Of a stretch of 21,910 bases of DNA, positions 14,751 through 21,910 are shown in pieces. The stretch is from NCBI GenBank assembly GCA_934438055.1, contig CAKSAY010000013.1:1-21910 (forward strand), written 5' to 3'. Origin of the DNA: an uncultured Oscillospiraceae bacterium (lineage in GTDB: Bacteria; Bacillota; Clostridia; Oscillospirales; Ruminococcaceae). The position numbers and the translations under genes were made by a program. Numbering within the stretch: position 1 is the first letter of the stretch; each line of letters begins with the position of its first letter. Under the pieces are notes generated by a model that was given only the letters and a program-made list of their open reading frames with translations, did not search any database and was not told the DNA's origin.

Positions 14751-16145
14751 TTGAATAAACCGGTTATTGAATTGAAAAACATCGCCATCTCGTTTGATGG
14801 CGAGAAAATTTTGGATAATATCAGCCTGTCGATTCAGGATAAAGAATTTGTCACATTTTTAGGACCGTCTGGCTGTGGAAAAACGACGACCCTCCGGATT
14901 ATCGGCGGCTTTTTGTCACCGGATCAGGGAGAGGTCATTTTTGACGGAAAATCAGTGGATGATTTGCCGCCGCATAAAAGGCATGTGAACACCGTCTTTC
15001 AAAGCTATGCGCTTTTTCCGCATCTTAATGTCTTTGACAACATTTCTTTTGGACTAAAGATTCAGAAGCTTTCAAAGGAAGAACAAAAAAGACGGGTGGA
15101 GGAAATGCTCAAGATTGTCAACCTTGAGGGCTTTGGCCAAAGGAGAATCACCCAACTCTCCGGCGGGCAGCAGCAGAGAATTGCCATTGCGCGCGCACTT
15201 GTGAATTATCCTAGAGTTTTGCTGCTCGACGAGCCGTTGGGTGCATTGGACTTAAAGCTTCGAAAGGAAATGCAAACTGAGCTCAAAAGAATGCAGCAGC
15301 AGCTAGAAACCACCTTTATTTATGTTACGCACGATCAGGAGGAAGCACTCTCGATGTCAGACACGATTGTGGTGATGAACGAGGGGGAGATTCAGCAAAT
15401 TGGTCGCCCGGAGGACATTTATAATGAACCGAAAAACGCCTTTGTTGCTGATTTTATCGGAGAGAGCAACATCATCAACGGCGTTATGCAAAAAGACTTT
15501 CAGGTGCAGTTTGCCGGCGAGGTGTTTGACTGTGTGGACAAGGGATTTAAGCCGATGCAGCGGGTGGATGTTGTGATTCGTCCGGAGGACATCGATCTTC
15601 TTCCTTTGGGAACAACTTCTTTAGACGGCGTGATTGAGTCTGTCGTCTTTAAAGGCGTGCATTATGAGATGGAGATTTTGGCAAAAGGACTTTATTGGTT
15701 GGTGCAGACAACTGCTTTTGCTAAGGTTGGAGACAGGGTGAGTCTTTCCTTTGGCCCGAATGACATTCATATTATGAACAAGATGTTTGAGGGGACCACC
15801 AATCATTTGAGAGGTGTGGTCACGGAAGAAAATAGCATTTCCTTTTTGGGGTTGGAGTTTTCGCCTGAGAACCTTTCTTTTGCGCCGGGGACGGAAGTTG
15901 ATTTAACCATCGATCCGAAAGATATTCAGCTTGTCAGCGCTGATCACAGTGATATCGTGTTGTATTTAGAGTCGCTCATTTACAAAGGTTCTTATAACGA
16001 AATGCTCTTTTATCTTGAGGAGCAAGACAGCTATTTATTGGTGCATTCTATGAACGAAGAAGAGGTGGGAACCAATCTTGGACTTTCCTTTTCCTTTGAT
16101 AAAATGGTAATCACACCCGTAGAAAGGGGGAGAGACATTGCGTAA
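14751..16145 (+). CDS. potA: Spermidine/putrescine ABC transporter ATP-binding protein PotA
   Basis: This is the ATPase of a polyamine importer, 464 residues from the TTG at 14751, which has AAAGGGGG 10 nt upstream; an earlier in-frame TTG at 14709 lacks a site. Walker A GPSGCGKTT is at 38-46, Q-loop Gln84, signature LSGGQQQR at 136-143, Walker B LLLDEP at 157-162 and H-loop His194. The C-terminus is about 100 residues longer than usual PotA. It carries two copies of a regulatory TOBE-type module (about 241-342 and 352-456), each with a V/I-x-PxDI core and an ESxx(F/Y)KGxxxEM motif. The stop overlaps the potB start by 8 bp, showing translational coupling. PotG or other type I sugar/iron ATPases are less likely given PotBCD downstream. 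Confidence 0.92.
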   Translation: MNKPVIELKNIAISFDGEKILDNISLSIQDKEFVTFLGPSGCGKTTTLRIIGGFLSPDQGEVIFDGKSVDDLPPHKRHVNTVFQSYALFPHLNVFDNISFGLKIQKLSKEEQKRRVEEMLKIVNLEGFGQRRITQLSGGQQQRIAIARALVNYPRVLLLDEPLGALDLKLRKEMQTELKRMQQQLETTFIYVTHDQEEALSMSDTIVVMNEGEIQQIGRPEDIYNEPKNAFVADFIGESNIINGVMQKDFQVQFAGEVFDCVDKGFKPMQRVDVVIRPEDIDLLPLGTTSLDGVIESVVFKGVHYEMEILAKGLYWLVQTTAFAKVGDRVSLSFGPNDIHIMNKMFEGTTNHLRGVVTEENSISFLGLEFSPENLSFAPGTEVDLTIDPKDIQLVSADHSDIVLYLESLIYKGSYNEMLFYLEEQDSYLLVHSMNEEEVGTNLGLSFSFDKMVITPVERGRDIA

Positions 16146-16950
16146 ACGCAATTTACCCTTTTTGCCTTATGGCCTTTGGATGATTGTTTTCACTGTTTTG
16201 CCCGTGCTTTTGATTGTTTATTATGCTTTTACAAACAAGCAGGGGGAATTTACTCTTGCAAATATTATGCGCATGGGCGAATATGCGGACGTTTTGTTTC
16301 GTTCGCTCGGACTTGCGGCGATTGCAACTGTCATTTGTCTGTTGTTGGCGTTTCCTTTTGCCTATTTTATGTCGCGCACTTCTATGAAAAAACAGAGAAC
16401 CTACATCATGCTCATTATGCTTCCCATGTGGTCGAGCCTTCTTTTGCGCACCTATGCATGGATGACCCTGTTGGAGAATAATGGATTCATTAATAAACTT
16501 TTAGGTGTGTTTGGTTTAGGTCCCTTTCATATGATCAATACATCAGGCGCTGTGGTTTTGGGGATGGTTTACGATTTTCTTCCCTTTATGATTTTACCCC
16601 TTTATTCTGTGATGTCTAAAATTGACCGCTCGCTGCTCGAAGCAGCTGACGATTTGGGCGCTGACAGCGCGCAGACTTTACGGCGTGTGATTCTTCCCTT
16701 GAGCGTTCCGGGGATTTTGTCGGGCATTACTATGGTGTTTGTGCCGGCGGCGAGCACTTTTGTCATCTCACGGCTTTTGGGCGGTGGTTCCAATCTTTTG
16801 ATTGGAGATTTGATTGAAACGCAGTTTGTTGGAAGCACCTATAATCCATGGTTTGGCTCTGCACTCTCTCTGTTTTTGATGGTGGTTATTTTGATTATTA
16901 TAGCCGTCACTAGACATTTTGATAGGAATGAGGAGGGCGGGATTATTTGA
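16138..16950 (+). CDS. potB: Spermidine/putrescine ABC transporter permease PotB
   Basis: This 270-residue inner-membrane permease has six hydrophobic segments. The cytoplasmic EAA loop reads EAADDLGADSAQTLRRVILPLSVPGI and docks onto PotA. It also has the PotB-type MLPMWSSLLLRTYAWM segment. It starts with TTG at 16138 inside the end of potA, after AAAGGGGG, and its stop overlaps potC by 4 bp. With PotC it forms the translocation pore for polyamines delivered by PotD. Confidence 0.92.
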   Translation: MRKRNLPFLPYGLWMIVFTVLPVLLIVYYAFTNKQGEFTLANIMRMGEYADVLFRSLGLAAIATVICLLLAFPFAYFMSRTSMKKQRTYIMLIMLPMWSSLLLRTYAWMTLLENNGFINKLLGVFGLGPFHMINTSGAVVLGMVYDFLPFMILPLYSVMSKIDRSLLEAADDLGADSAQTLRRVILPLSVPGILSGITMVFVPAASTFVISRLLGGGSNLLIGDLIETQFVGSTYNPWFGSALSLFLMVVILIIIAVTRHFDRNEEGGII

Positions 16951-17762
16951 AAAAGGTAAAAAGAGTGACGCCCGCTCTTTATAATGGGCTTATCTTTCTC
17001 TTTTTATATGCGCCGATTTTTATTGTCATCCTATTTTCTTTTAACACCACCAAATCGCGCACAATTATGGATGGTTTTACGCTGCAATGGTATGTTGAAC
17101 TGTTTCAGGATGATTTGATTATGGAGTCGCTTCGCAATTCTTTGATTTTGGCGTTTTCCTCGTCTATTTTAGCAACTGTTATTGGAACGGCTGCTGCCCT
17201 TTGCATTGCTAAAATGAAAAAGTTTGGACGTTCAATGGTGATGAATCTAAACTATATTCCGATTGTAAATTCAGAAGTGGTCACGGGCGTTTCTCTGATG
17301 ATGCTCTTTGTGTTTTTCGCAAGCATTTTCGGTGGTGAGCTTGGTTTTGTCACGGTTTTGATTGCACACATCACCTTTAACATCCCCTATGTTGTTTTGA
17401 ATGTTTTGCCTAAATTACGTCAGACGGATCCTAATTTATTAGATGCGGCGCTTGATTTGGGCTGCACGCAGATTAGCGCTTTCTTTAAAGTGATTCTGCC
17501 ACAGATTCTGCCTGGCATTATCTCGGCGTTTATTATGGCCTTTTCGCTTTCTTTTGATGACTTTGCGATTAGTTACTTTACGACGGGGACTTCCTTTCAA
17601 ACGCTTCCGGTTACGATTTATTCTATGACGAGAAAGAGAATTACGCCAAAGATTAACGCCCTTTTTACGCTCATTTTCGTCCTCGTTTTCATTTTGCTTT
17701 TGGTGATGAATCTTCGAGACAGCAGGCTTGCCAAGAAGCAGGAGGGGATAGGATGGCAATAG
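16947..17762 (+). CDS. potC: Spermidine/putrescine ABC transporter permease PotC
   Basis: This 271-residue permease is the partner of PotB, with six membrane segments and the EAA-type loop DAALDLGCTQISAFFKVILPQILPGI. LSFDDFAISYFTTG before the last helices is typical of PotC. The TTG start at 16947 overlaps the potB stop (TTGA arrangement) and has AGGAGG at 16930-16935. The C-terminus is short and basic. A gap of 118 bp follows before potD. Confidence 0.92.
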   Translation: MKKVKRVTPALYNGLIFLFLYAPIFIVILFSFNTTKSRTIMDGFTLQWYVELFQDDLIMESLRNSLILAFSSSILATVIGTAAALCIAKMKKFGRSMVMNLNYIPIVNSEVVTGVSLMMLFVFFASIFGGELGFVTVLIAHITFNIPYVVLNVLPKLRQTDPNLLDAALDLGCTQISAFFKVILPQILPGIISAFIMAFSLSFDDFAISYFTTGTSFQTLPVTIYSMTRKRITPKINALFTLIFVLVFILLLVMNLRDSRLAKKQEGIGWQ

Positions 17763-17815
17763 CTGTTTGTTAAACAATAATATGTAATGATAAAGGCTTT
17801 GTGAAGTTAAGTGGA

Positions 17816-17843
17816 TTGATAGAATGATTTGCTCGAATATTAT
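17816..17843 (+). promoter_or_regulatory. Possible separate promoter for potD
   Basis: TTGATA (17816-17821) and TATTAT (17838-17843) with a 16-bp spacer lie in the potC-potD gap. They would allow extra expression of the binding protein, which is usually needed in excess over the permease. Confidence 0.4.
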
Positions 17844-17880
17844 AGGCAGTGACACTTTGTAAGTAAAGAGGGGGGATTGT

Positions 17881-18987
17881 GTGCGTGTTTTTAAACGACT
17901 GGGATTGGCGCTATGTTGCCTGTTCATAGGTCTTGTTCTGTTCACACTATGCAGTGATGAGACTAATTCTGCCAATGGGGAATTAAAAATCTTTAACTGG
18001 GGCGAATATATATCGGACGGAACTGATGACACTATGGATGTTGTTGCGGAGTTTGAACGAGAAACCGGAATTAAGGTCACAGCTTACGACACTTATGATT
18101 CTAACGAGCAGATGTATGCCAAGCTTAAAAGCGGTTCTGCTGACTATGATGTGATTTTTCCCTCCGATTATATGATTTCTCGTTTGATTAATGAAGATAT
18201 GTTAGCGCCGATTGATACGGCTTCTATGGAAAACTACTACCTCGTTGACGACGCCTATAAGGGGAGTCAGTGCGGGTACGATCCAACCGACAGTTACACC
18301 GTGCCTTACACGTGGGGAACAGTTGGCATCATTTACAACAAGCCGATGGTAGAGGAGATTACCGGTCAAAGTGCAGAGGATGTTGTGAAGGGATGGGACG
18401 TTTTTTGGGATCCGCGATTTGACGATAATTTTTATATGTTTATCAATGCGCGCGATTCATTTGGTATTGCCGAAAAACGGCTTGGTGTTTCGCTCAATGA
18501 AACGAATCCGGATACGTTAGAGTTAGCTGCTGCTTTGCTCAGAGCGCAGAAACCTTTGGTGCAAGCTTATGTTATGGATGAGATGTTTGACAAGATGGAA
18601 AATGGCGAGGCTGCATTGTCTCCTGCTTATGCGGGCGACATTGTGACGATGATGGAGGAAAATGAAGATCTTTGTTATTGCTTTCCTCAAGAGGGCAGCA
18701 ATCTCTTTGTAGATGCTGCCTGCATTCCCAAGAATGCAAAGAATAAAGAAAATGCCGAAAAATTTATTGATTTTCTCAATCGACCCGATGTTGCTTTAGC
18801 AAATGCGGAATATATCTGCTATTCTACACCCAATCGAGGTGCTTATGAGCTTTTAGATGAGGATTTAAAAAATAATCCCATTGCTTATCCACCGGAAGAA
18901 ATTCTGGACCAATGCGAAACCTTTTTAAATCTTCCGGAGGATGCGACTGAGCTGATGGAAAATTTATGGACATACGTGCGAAAATAA
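17881..18987 (+). CDS. potD: Spermidine/putrescine-binding protein PotD
   Basis: This is the 368-residue extracellular solute-binding protein of the polyamine importer. It starts with GTG at 17881, with AGAGGGGGGA just upstream. Residues 4-24 form a membrane segment ending at Cys24 (LVLFTLCSD), probably a lipoprotein signal with a non-standard residue (Leu) before the Cys. The mature part opens with ELKIFNWGEYISDG and has YDVIFPSDYMI, VPYTWGTVGIIYNK, and NPDTLELAAALL, all typical of PotD/PotF. The Trp and acidic residues in these motifs line the polyamine site. It closes the transporter cluster and is followed by a terminator. Confidence 0.92.
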   Translation: MRVFKRLGLALCCLFIGLVLFTLCSDETNSANGELKIFNWGEYISDGTDDTMDVVAEFERETGIKVTAYDTYDSNEQMYAKLKSGSADYDVIFPSDYMISRLINEDMLAPIDTASMENYYLVDDAYKGSQCGYDPTDSYTVPYTWGTVGIIYNKPMVEEITGQSAEDVVKGWDVFWDPRFDDNFYMFINARDSFGIAEKRLGVSLNETNPDTLELAAALLRAQKPLVQAYVMDEMFDKMENGEAALSPAYAGDIVTMMEENEDLCYCFPQEGSNLFVDAACIPKNAKNKENAEKFIDFLNRPDVALANAEYICYSTPNRGAYELLDEDLKNNPIAYPPEEILDQCETFLNLPEDATELMENLWTYVRK

Positions 18988-19005
18988 ATCGTTTTATTGA
19001 TGAGA

Positions 19006-19036
19006 AAAGCGTCCTAGAAAAGGACGCTTTGCTTTT
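19006..19036 (+). terminator. Rho-independent terminator of the pot cluster
   Basis: AAAGCGTCCT (19006-19015) and AGGACGCTTT (19021-19030) form a perfect 10-bp stem with loop AGAAA, followed by GCTTTTG. It begins 19 bp after the potD stop. Confidence 0.8.
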
Positions 19037-19494
19037 GCAAAAATTGGGTTGAGTCCACTTATTGAATGAACTGAGCAAAAACATGCTAGAAAGATATAGA
19101 CGATTAGGTAGGCTCATTTTTTAATCTTTCAACGAAGTGTGATTGGTGGGGTCTGCGGGTCACAAATCAGATGAATCAATCTTATTAAAAGTGGAGGCAT
19201 CTGCCAAATGCAGAGCGATATTTGTATAGAGTATAATAGGAGATAGATTGAACAGAATGCGAGTATTGGCATTTGAACGTTTTCGTATGTTCGATTTTAT
19301 AAAACGTAAGAGAATGGGATTATTATATATATTCACTGTAAATTTGCGGTGTGGTATTAAGATATTACAGAACGGACGATTGTTTGAGTTTTCTAAAGTC
19401 TTGCTGCGGCTTTGTTTGCAGATGCTTTATGTTTAGTTTTTTACAGGTGAAAATGTGTTTCATTCTGTGAGTGGCTAGAAAAGTGAAAAAGAAA
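19037..19494. other. Gene-free stretch between converging operons
   Basis: About 460 bp without a convincing gene. A 62-codon frame begins with TTG at 19248 after AGGAGA, but it has no family resemblance, and the TATAAT at 19232-19237 directly abuts that site, so I doubt it is translated. A small TCTGC/GCAGA hairpin lies near 19200-19215. Nothing else stands out. Confidence 0.5.
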
Positions 19495-19519
19495 AACGGC
19501 AGATATACTATCTGCCGTT
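19495..19519. terminator. Bidirectional terminator after the GGGtGRT gene
   Basis: AACGGCAGATA (19495-19505) and TATCTGCCGTT (19509-19519) are perfect inverted repeats. The minus strand continues with TTTTTCTTTTTC and the plus strand with TTATTC, so the main use is ending the minus-strand Fe-S operon. Confidence 0.85.
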
Positions 19520-19533
19520 TTATTCAACAAAGA

Positions 19534-20532
19534 TTATTTATTTGCTTCAAAGGCAGCAACCGCACATGCAACGGTTGCACCAACCATTGGATTATTTCCC
19601 ATTCCAATGAGCCCCATCATTTCAACATGCGCCGGAACGGAGGACGAACCTGCAAACTGGGCGTCTCCATGCATTCTTCCCATAGAGTCAGTCAGTCCAT
19701 ATGAAGCAGGACCGGCTGCCATATTGTCAGGATGAAGCGTTCTGCCCGTGCCGCCGCCGGATGCAACGGAGAAATATTTCACGCCGTTTTCCAAACACCA
19801 CTTCTTATAGGTGCCGGCTACTAGATGCTGAAAGCGAGTTGGGTTTGTGGAGTTTCCTGTGATGGAAACATCAACGCCTTCGCTCTTCATGATAGCAACG
19901 CCTTCGCGAACGTCATTAGCGCCATAGCATTTTACTTTGCTTTTTTCGCCATCAGAATATTTTGTTTCAGAAACCACCGAAAGGGTGTCTTTTGAAAAGT
20001 CAAAATCGGTTTGCACATAAGTAAAACCATTGATTCTCGATATAATATATGCCGCGTCTTTTCCCAAACCATTTAGGATAACACGCAGAGGCTCTTTGCG
20101 CGCTTTATTAGCAGTTCTTGCGATGCCAATGGCGCCCTCAGCAGCGGCGAATGATTCATGACCCGCTAAAAAACAGAAGCATTTTGTTTCATCTCTTAAA
20201 AGCATTGCGCCTAAGTTTCCGTGGCCAAGCCCCACTCTACGCTCCTCGGCAACAGAACCCGGAATGCAAAAAGCTTGCAGTCCAATTCCAATTGCTTCGG
20301 CGGCATCAGCGGCAGTTTTTGCGCCCTTTTTCAGAGCGATAGCAGTTCCCAGTGTGTAGGCCCAGACGGCGTTTTCAAAAGCAATTGGTTGAATTCCCTT
20401 GACAATAGATTCACAGTCAATTCCCTTTTGCGCACAATACGCTTGTGCGTCTTCTAAAGATGCAAAGCCATATTCTTTCAAACAGGCCTCGATCTTTGGC
20501 ATTCTTCTCTCTTTTCCCTCAAAGTTTACCAT
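19534..20532 (-). CDS. GGGtGRT protein, partner of a NifU-like scaffold
   Basis: This 332-residue soluble protein belongs to the family named after its GGGTGRT motif, here at 259-265 in VASGGGTGRTLHPDN. Other conserved-looking blocks are GLGHGNLGAM (101-110), CFCFLAGHESFAAAEGAIGIART (118-140), SITGNSTNPTRFQHL (223-237) and the Gly/Met-rich end GLIGMGNNPMVGAT. Its function is not established. It starts 18 bp after the NifU-like gene, with GAGGAGG as ribosome binding site, so the two are co-transcribed. Several Cys (89, 118, 120, 202, 246) could take part in cluster binding, but this is only an inference. It has no signal peptide or membrane segment. Confidence 0.9.
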   Translation of the reverse strand: MVNFEGKERRMPKIEACLKEYGFASLEDAQAYCAQKGIDCESIVKGIQPIAFENAVWAYTLGTAIALKKGAKTAADAAEAIGIGLQAFCIPGSVAEERRVGLGHGNLGAMLLRDETKCFCFLAGHESFAAAEGAIGIARTANKARKEPLRVILNGLGKDAAYIISRINGFTYVQTDFDFSKDTLSVVSETKYSDGEKSKVKCYGANDVREGVAIMKSEGVDVSITGNSTNPTRFQHLVAGTYKKWCLENGVKYFSVASGGGTGRTLHPDNMAAGPASYGLTDSMGRMHGDAQFAGSSSVPAHVEMMGLIGMGNNPMVGATVACAVAAFEANK

Positions 20533-20550
20533 GTTGCCTTTTCCTCCTCA

Positions 20551-21240
20551 TTATTCTTCACGCGGGTCAATATATTGATCCGCTTCATCATAACGGCCAT
20601 ATGTAGCTGTATTGTTCTCAAAGGCCTCAGAGGGTGAAACCCCATGACGAATATCTTCAAGCATTTTTCCCAGACGAACAAATTTATAACCAATTGGTTC
20701 ACTATCTTTGACTGCTACATTTAAAATATAGCCTTCCGCCATCTCCAAATAACGTACGCCCTTTGCTTTGGTGCCAAAAATTGTCCCAACCTGTGAGCGC
20801 AGTCCTTTACCGAGATCCTCTAAAGCTGCTCCAATAGGAAGTCCACCTTCGGAAAACGCTGTTTGCGTACGACCATAAACCAATTGTTTAAAAATTTCAC
20901 GCATTGCAACATTAATGGCATCGCAAACCAAATCAGTGTTGAGCGCTTCAAGGATTGTTTTGCCGGGCAGAATTTCACCTGCCATCGCTGCTGAATGCGT
21001 CATTCCAGAACAGCCGAGCGTTTCAACCATAGCTTCTTCAATAATACCGTCTTTAACGTTTAAGGTTAATTTGCAGGCGCCCTGCTGAGGAGCGCACCAG
21101 CCTACGCCGTGCGATAATCCGGAAATATCGCTGATTTGATAAGCCTTTACCCATTTTCCTTCTTCAGGAATAGGCGCCGGACCATGATTTGGTCCTTTTT
21201 TGAGAACACACATATTCTCCACTTCATGTGAGTAATTCAT
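20551..21240 (-). CDS. NifU-like iron-sulfur cluster assembly scaffold protein
   Basis: This 229-residue protein has a NifU/IscU-like core in which ETLGCSGMTHSAAMAGEILPGKT (74-94) corresponds to the scaffold's 'GCG/S..IASSS....IKGKT' segment. Scaffold-type Cys are at 49, 56, 77 and 106. The N-terminus (GWCAPQQGACKLTLNVKDGIIEEA) matches the first scaffold Cys region but is longer than in IscU. Scaffolds assemble [2Fe-2S]/[4Fe-4S] clusters for transfer. No cysteine desulfurase gene lies nearby, so sulfur must come from elsewhere. ATG at 21240 follows AAAGGAG. It is the first gene of a two-gene operon with the GGGtGRT gene. Confidence 0.88.
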   Translation of the reverse strand: MNYSHEVENMCVLKKGPNHGPAPIPEEGKWVKAYQISDISGLSHGVGWCAPQQGACKLTLNVKDGIIEEAMVETLGCSGMTHSAAMAGEILPGKTILEALNTDLVCDAINVAMREIFKQLVYGRTQTAFSEGGLPIGAALEDLGKGLRSQVGTIFGTKAKGVRYLEMAEGYILNVAVKDSEPIGYKFVRLGKMLEDIRHGVSPSEAFENNTATYGRYDEADQYIDPREE

Positions 21241-21301
21241 TCAAAGAAACTCCTTTCGATTGGTTTGCTTACATCTTGCAAATAAACAGAGAAATTACAA
21301 G

Positions 21302-21357
21302 ATTGGGGCGCAACGACCCAATAATTACATTATACTGGATTTTTCGTCATAATACAA
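21302..21357 (-). promoter_or_regulatory. Promoter of the NifU-like/GGGtGRT operon with start-site inverted repeat
   Basis: On the minus strand TTGTAT (21357-21352) and TATAAT (21334-21329) are 17 bp apart. An inverted repeat, ATTGGG (21302-21307) and CCCAAT (21317-21322), sits at the predicted start of transcription and could be an operator or a 5' hairpin. The stretch 21361-21515 shows nothing else recognisable. Confidence 0.5.
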
Positions 21358-21527
21358 TACCTTTTTTCTATCAGAGTCCTGTCCGCTTTCTTTATTACCA
21401 TATGAAATAAAAAAATAGAATATGTTTTTACTTTCTTTTTTAAAATTTATTCTATTTGCGCAGTTGCATTTTATCTTATTCAATCAAAAATTTAAAATCT
21501 GCATTTTTAGGCCTGCATAATCGTTTG

Positions 21528-21727
21528 GTACAAGGACAATAGGGGGCGCATAGGATGAGTTGGGTAAAAAATTCGCGGAGTTAGGCAGTGGTAGTGTTTT
21601 ATCTCTATCGTTAGAGTCAGAGATAAGACCTAAGAAGCGCTCCACGATATGCCTACCCGCTTATTCATAAAAGCCTTTTGTAATAATGAAACCGTTCTTG
21701 CTATTCGAGAACGGTTTTATTATTTTC
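21528..21727 (+). ncRNA. ssrS: Structured rod-like RNA of about 200 nt, possible 6S RNA
   Basis: No gene is encoded here, but long-range pairs are nested. ACAAGG (21530-21535) pairs with the CCTTTTGT region (21674-21681), GGG (21562-21564) with CCC (21656-21658), TAGGCA (21582-21587) with TGCCTA (21650-21655), GTGG (21588-21591) with CCAC (21642-21645). A terminal 11-bp stem joins 21596-21606 with 21619-21629. A 17-nt unpaired segment on the 5' side only (21565-21581) resembles the central bubble of 6S RNA, which binds sigma-A RNA polymerase. Length and terminator fit. The sequence itself does not prove 6S; an unknown RNA class is the alternative. Confidence 0.5.
21690..21727 (+). terminator. 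Rho-independent terminator of the structured RNA
   Basis: AACCGTTCTTG (21690-21700) pairs with CGAGAACGGTT (21706-21716) over 11 bp with loop CTATT, followed by a T-rich tail. Confidence 0.85.
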
Positions 21728-21839
21728 AGAATTGCGATAGTCTGTTTTTCGTCTACGAGGTTAATATTATGCAATTGGGTGGAGCATAAATCATTTTGTT
21801 TTATAAGGGAATATGCTGAAAAAGTTAACAGAATATGAC

Positions 21840-21868
21840 TTGACAAAATTCGACAAAGAATATATACT
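21840..21868 (+). promoter_or_regulatory. Strong sigma-A promoter at the right edge
   Basis: A consensus TTGACA (21840-21845) is followed after 17 bp by TATACT (21863-21868). Transcription from about 21875 would lead into the gene that begins at 21905. Confidence 0.8.
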
Positions 21869-21904
21869 CAAAACAAAAATTACAGCGAAATGGAGTGAAA
21901 AACA

Positions 21905-21910
21905 GTGCAA
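21905..21910 (+). CDS. First codons of a gene leaving the window
   Basis: GTG at 21905-21907 has GGAG at about 21892-21895 and a strong promoter at the right distance. Only two codons are visible, so neither the frame nor the product can be judged. Confidence 0.35.

Noticed and set aside
17439..18080. 213-codon minus-strand frame across potC and potD
   Set aside because: It overlaps two clearly recognised genes, has a biased composition and no ribosome binding site. It is an antisense shadow.
21661..21846. 61-codon minus-strand frame
   Set aside because: It overlaps the terminator of the structured RNA and the strong promoter at 21840, and has no ribosome binding site.

Overview
The window looks like a chromosomal segment of a low-GC, spore-forming Gram-positive bacterium of the class Clostridia. 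The reasons are a sporulation sigma-K gene, a SpoIID-like spore peptidoglycan protein, A/T-rich intergenic DNA, strong AGGAGG-type ribosome binding sites, frequent TTG/GTG starts and a NifU-like/GGGtGRT gene pair typical of anaerobic Firmicutes. No tRNA, rRNA, CRISPR array, transposase or phage gene was seen. All family assignments come from motif recognition by eye; no database search was run.

Layout. 1-2132 (minus): the 5' 710 codons of a large secreted surface protein with an Asn/Ser/Glu-rich repeat linker and beta-helix-like repeats; its upstream region carries an 11-bp tandem repeat array. 2329-3018 (plus): sigK with a hydrophobic pro-sequence. 3024-5719 (minus): a probable operon of an ABC-F ATPase followed by a bactofilin. 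5720-6723: about 1 kb without a convincing gene, containing three tandem copies of a 109-bp element. 6724-8245: a Mrp/NBP35-type Fe-S carrier ATPase facing a YcxB-like membrane protein. 8348-11270 (plus): a promoter, an 11-codon leader ORF, and a two-gene spore-envelope operon (a disordered Gln-rich protein with a CnaB-like C-terminus, then a SpoIID domain fused to three peptidoglycan-binding domains), closed by a bidirectional terminator. 11279-13037 (minus): an SDR of the EF-P 5-aminopentanone reductase (YmfI) type and three small XRE regulators, two of which are a recent duplication including the promoter. 13197-13923: a SLOG-like protein (plus) and a 61-residue membrane peptide (minus). 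14026-14513 (plus): promoter, guanidine-IV-like riboswitch with terminator, and a Gdx/SugE-type SMR exporter. 14564-19030 (plus): a potABCD polyamine uptake cluster with a structured leader that can mask the potA ribosome binding site, and a PotA with a duplicated C-terminal module. 19495-21357 (minus): a NifU-like scaffold plus GGGtGRT protein operon. 21528-21727 (plus): a rod-like structured RNA with its own terminator, possibly 6S RNA. 21840-21910: a strong promoter and the first codons of a gene that leaves the window.

Themes. Sporulation and spore envelope genes (sigK, bactofilin, the SpoIID/PG-binding pair), iron-sulfur handling (Mrp and NifU-like/GGGtGRT), and small-cation transport under RNA control (guanidinium export, polyamine uptake) dominate. 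The most promising less-described items are the potA leader that sequesters its own ribosome binding site, the duplicated PotA regulatory module, the 109-bp and 11-bp repeats, the 6S-like RNA with two competing folds, and the NifU-like/GGGtGRT pair.
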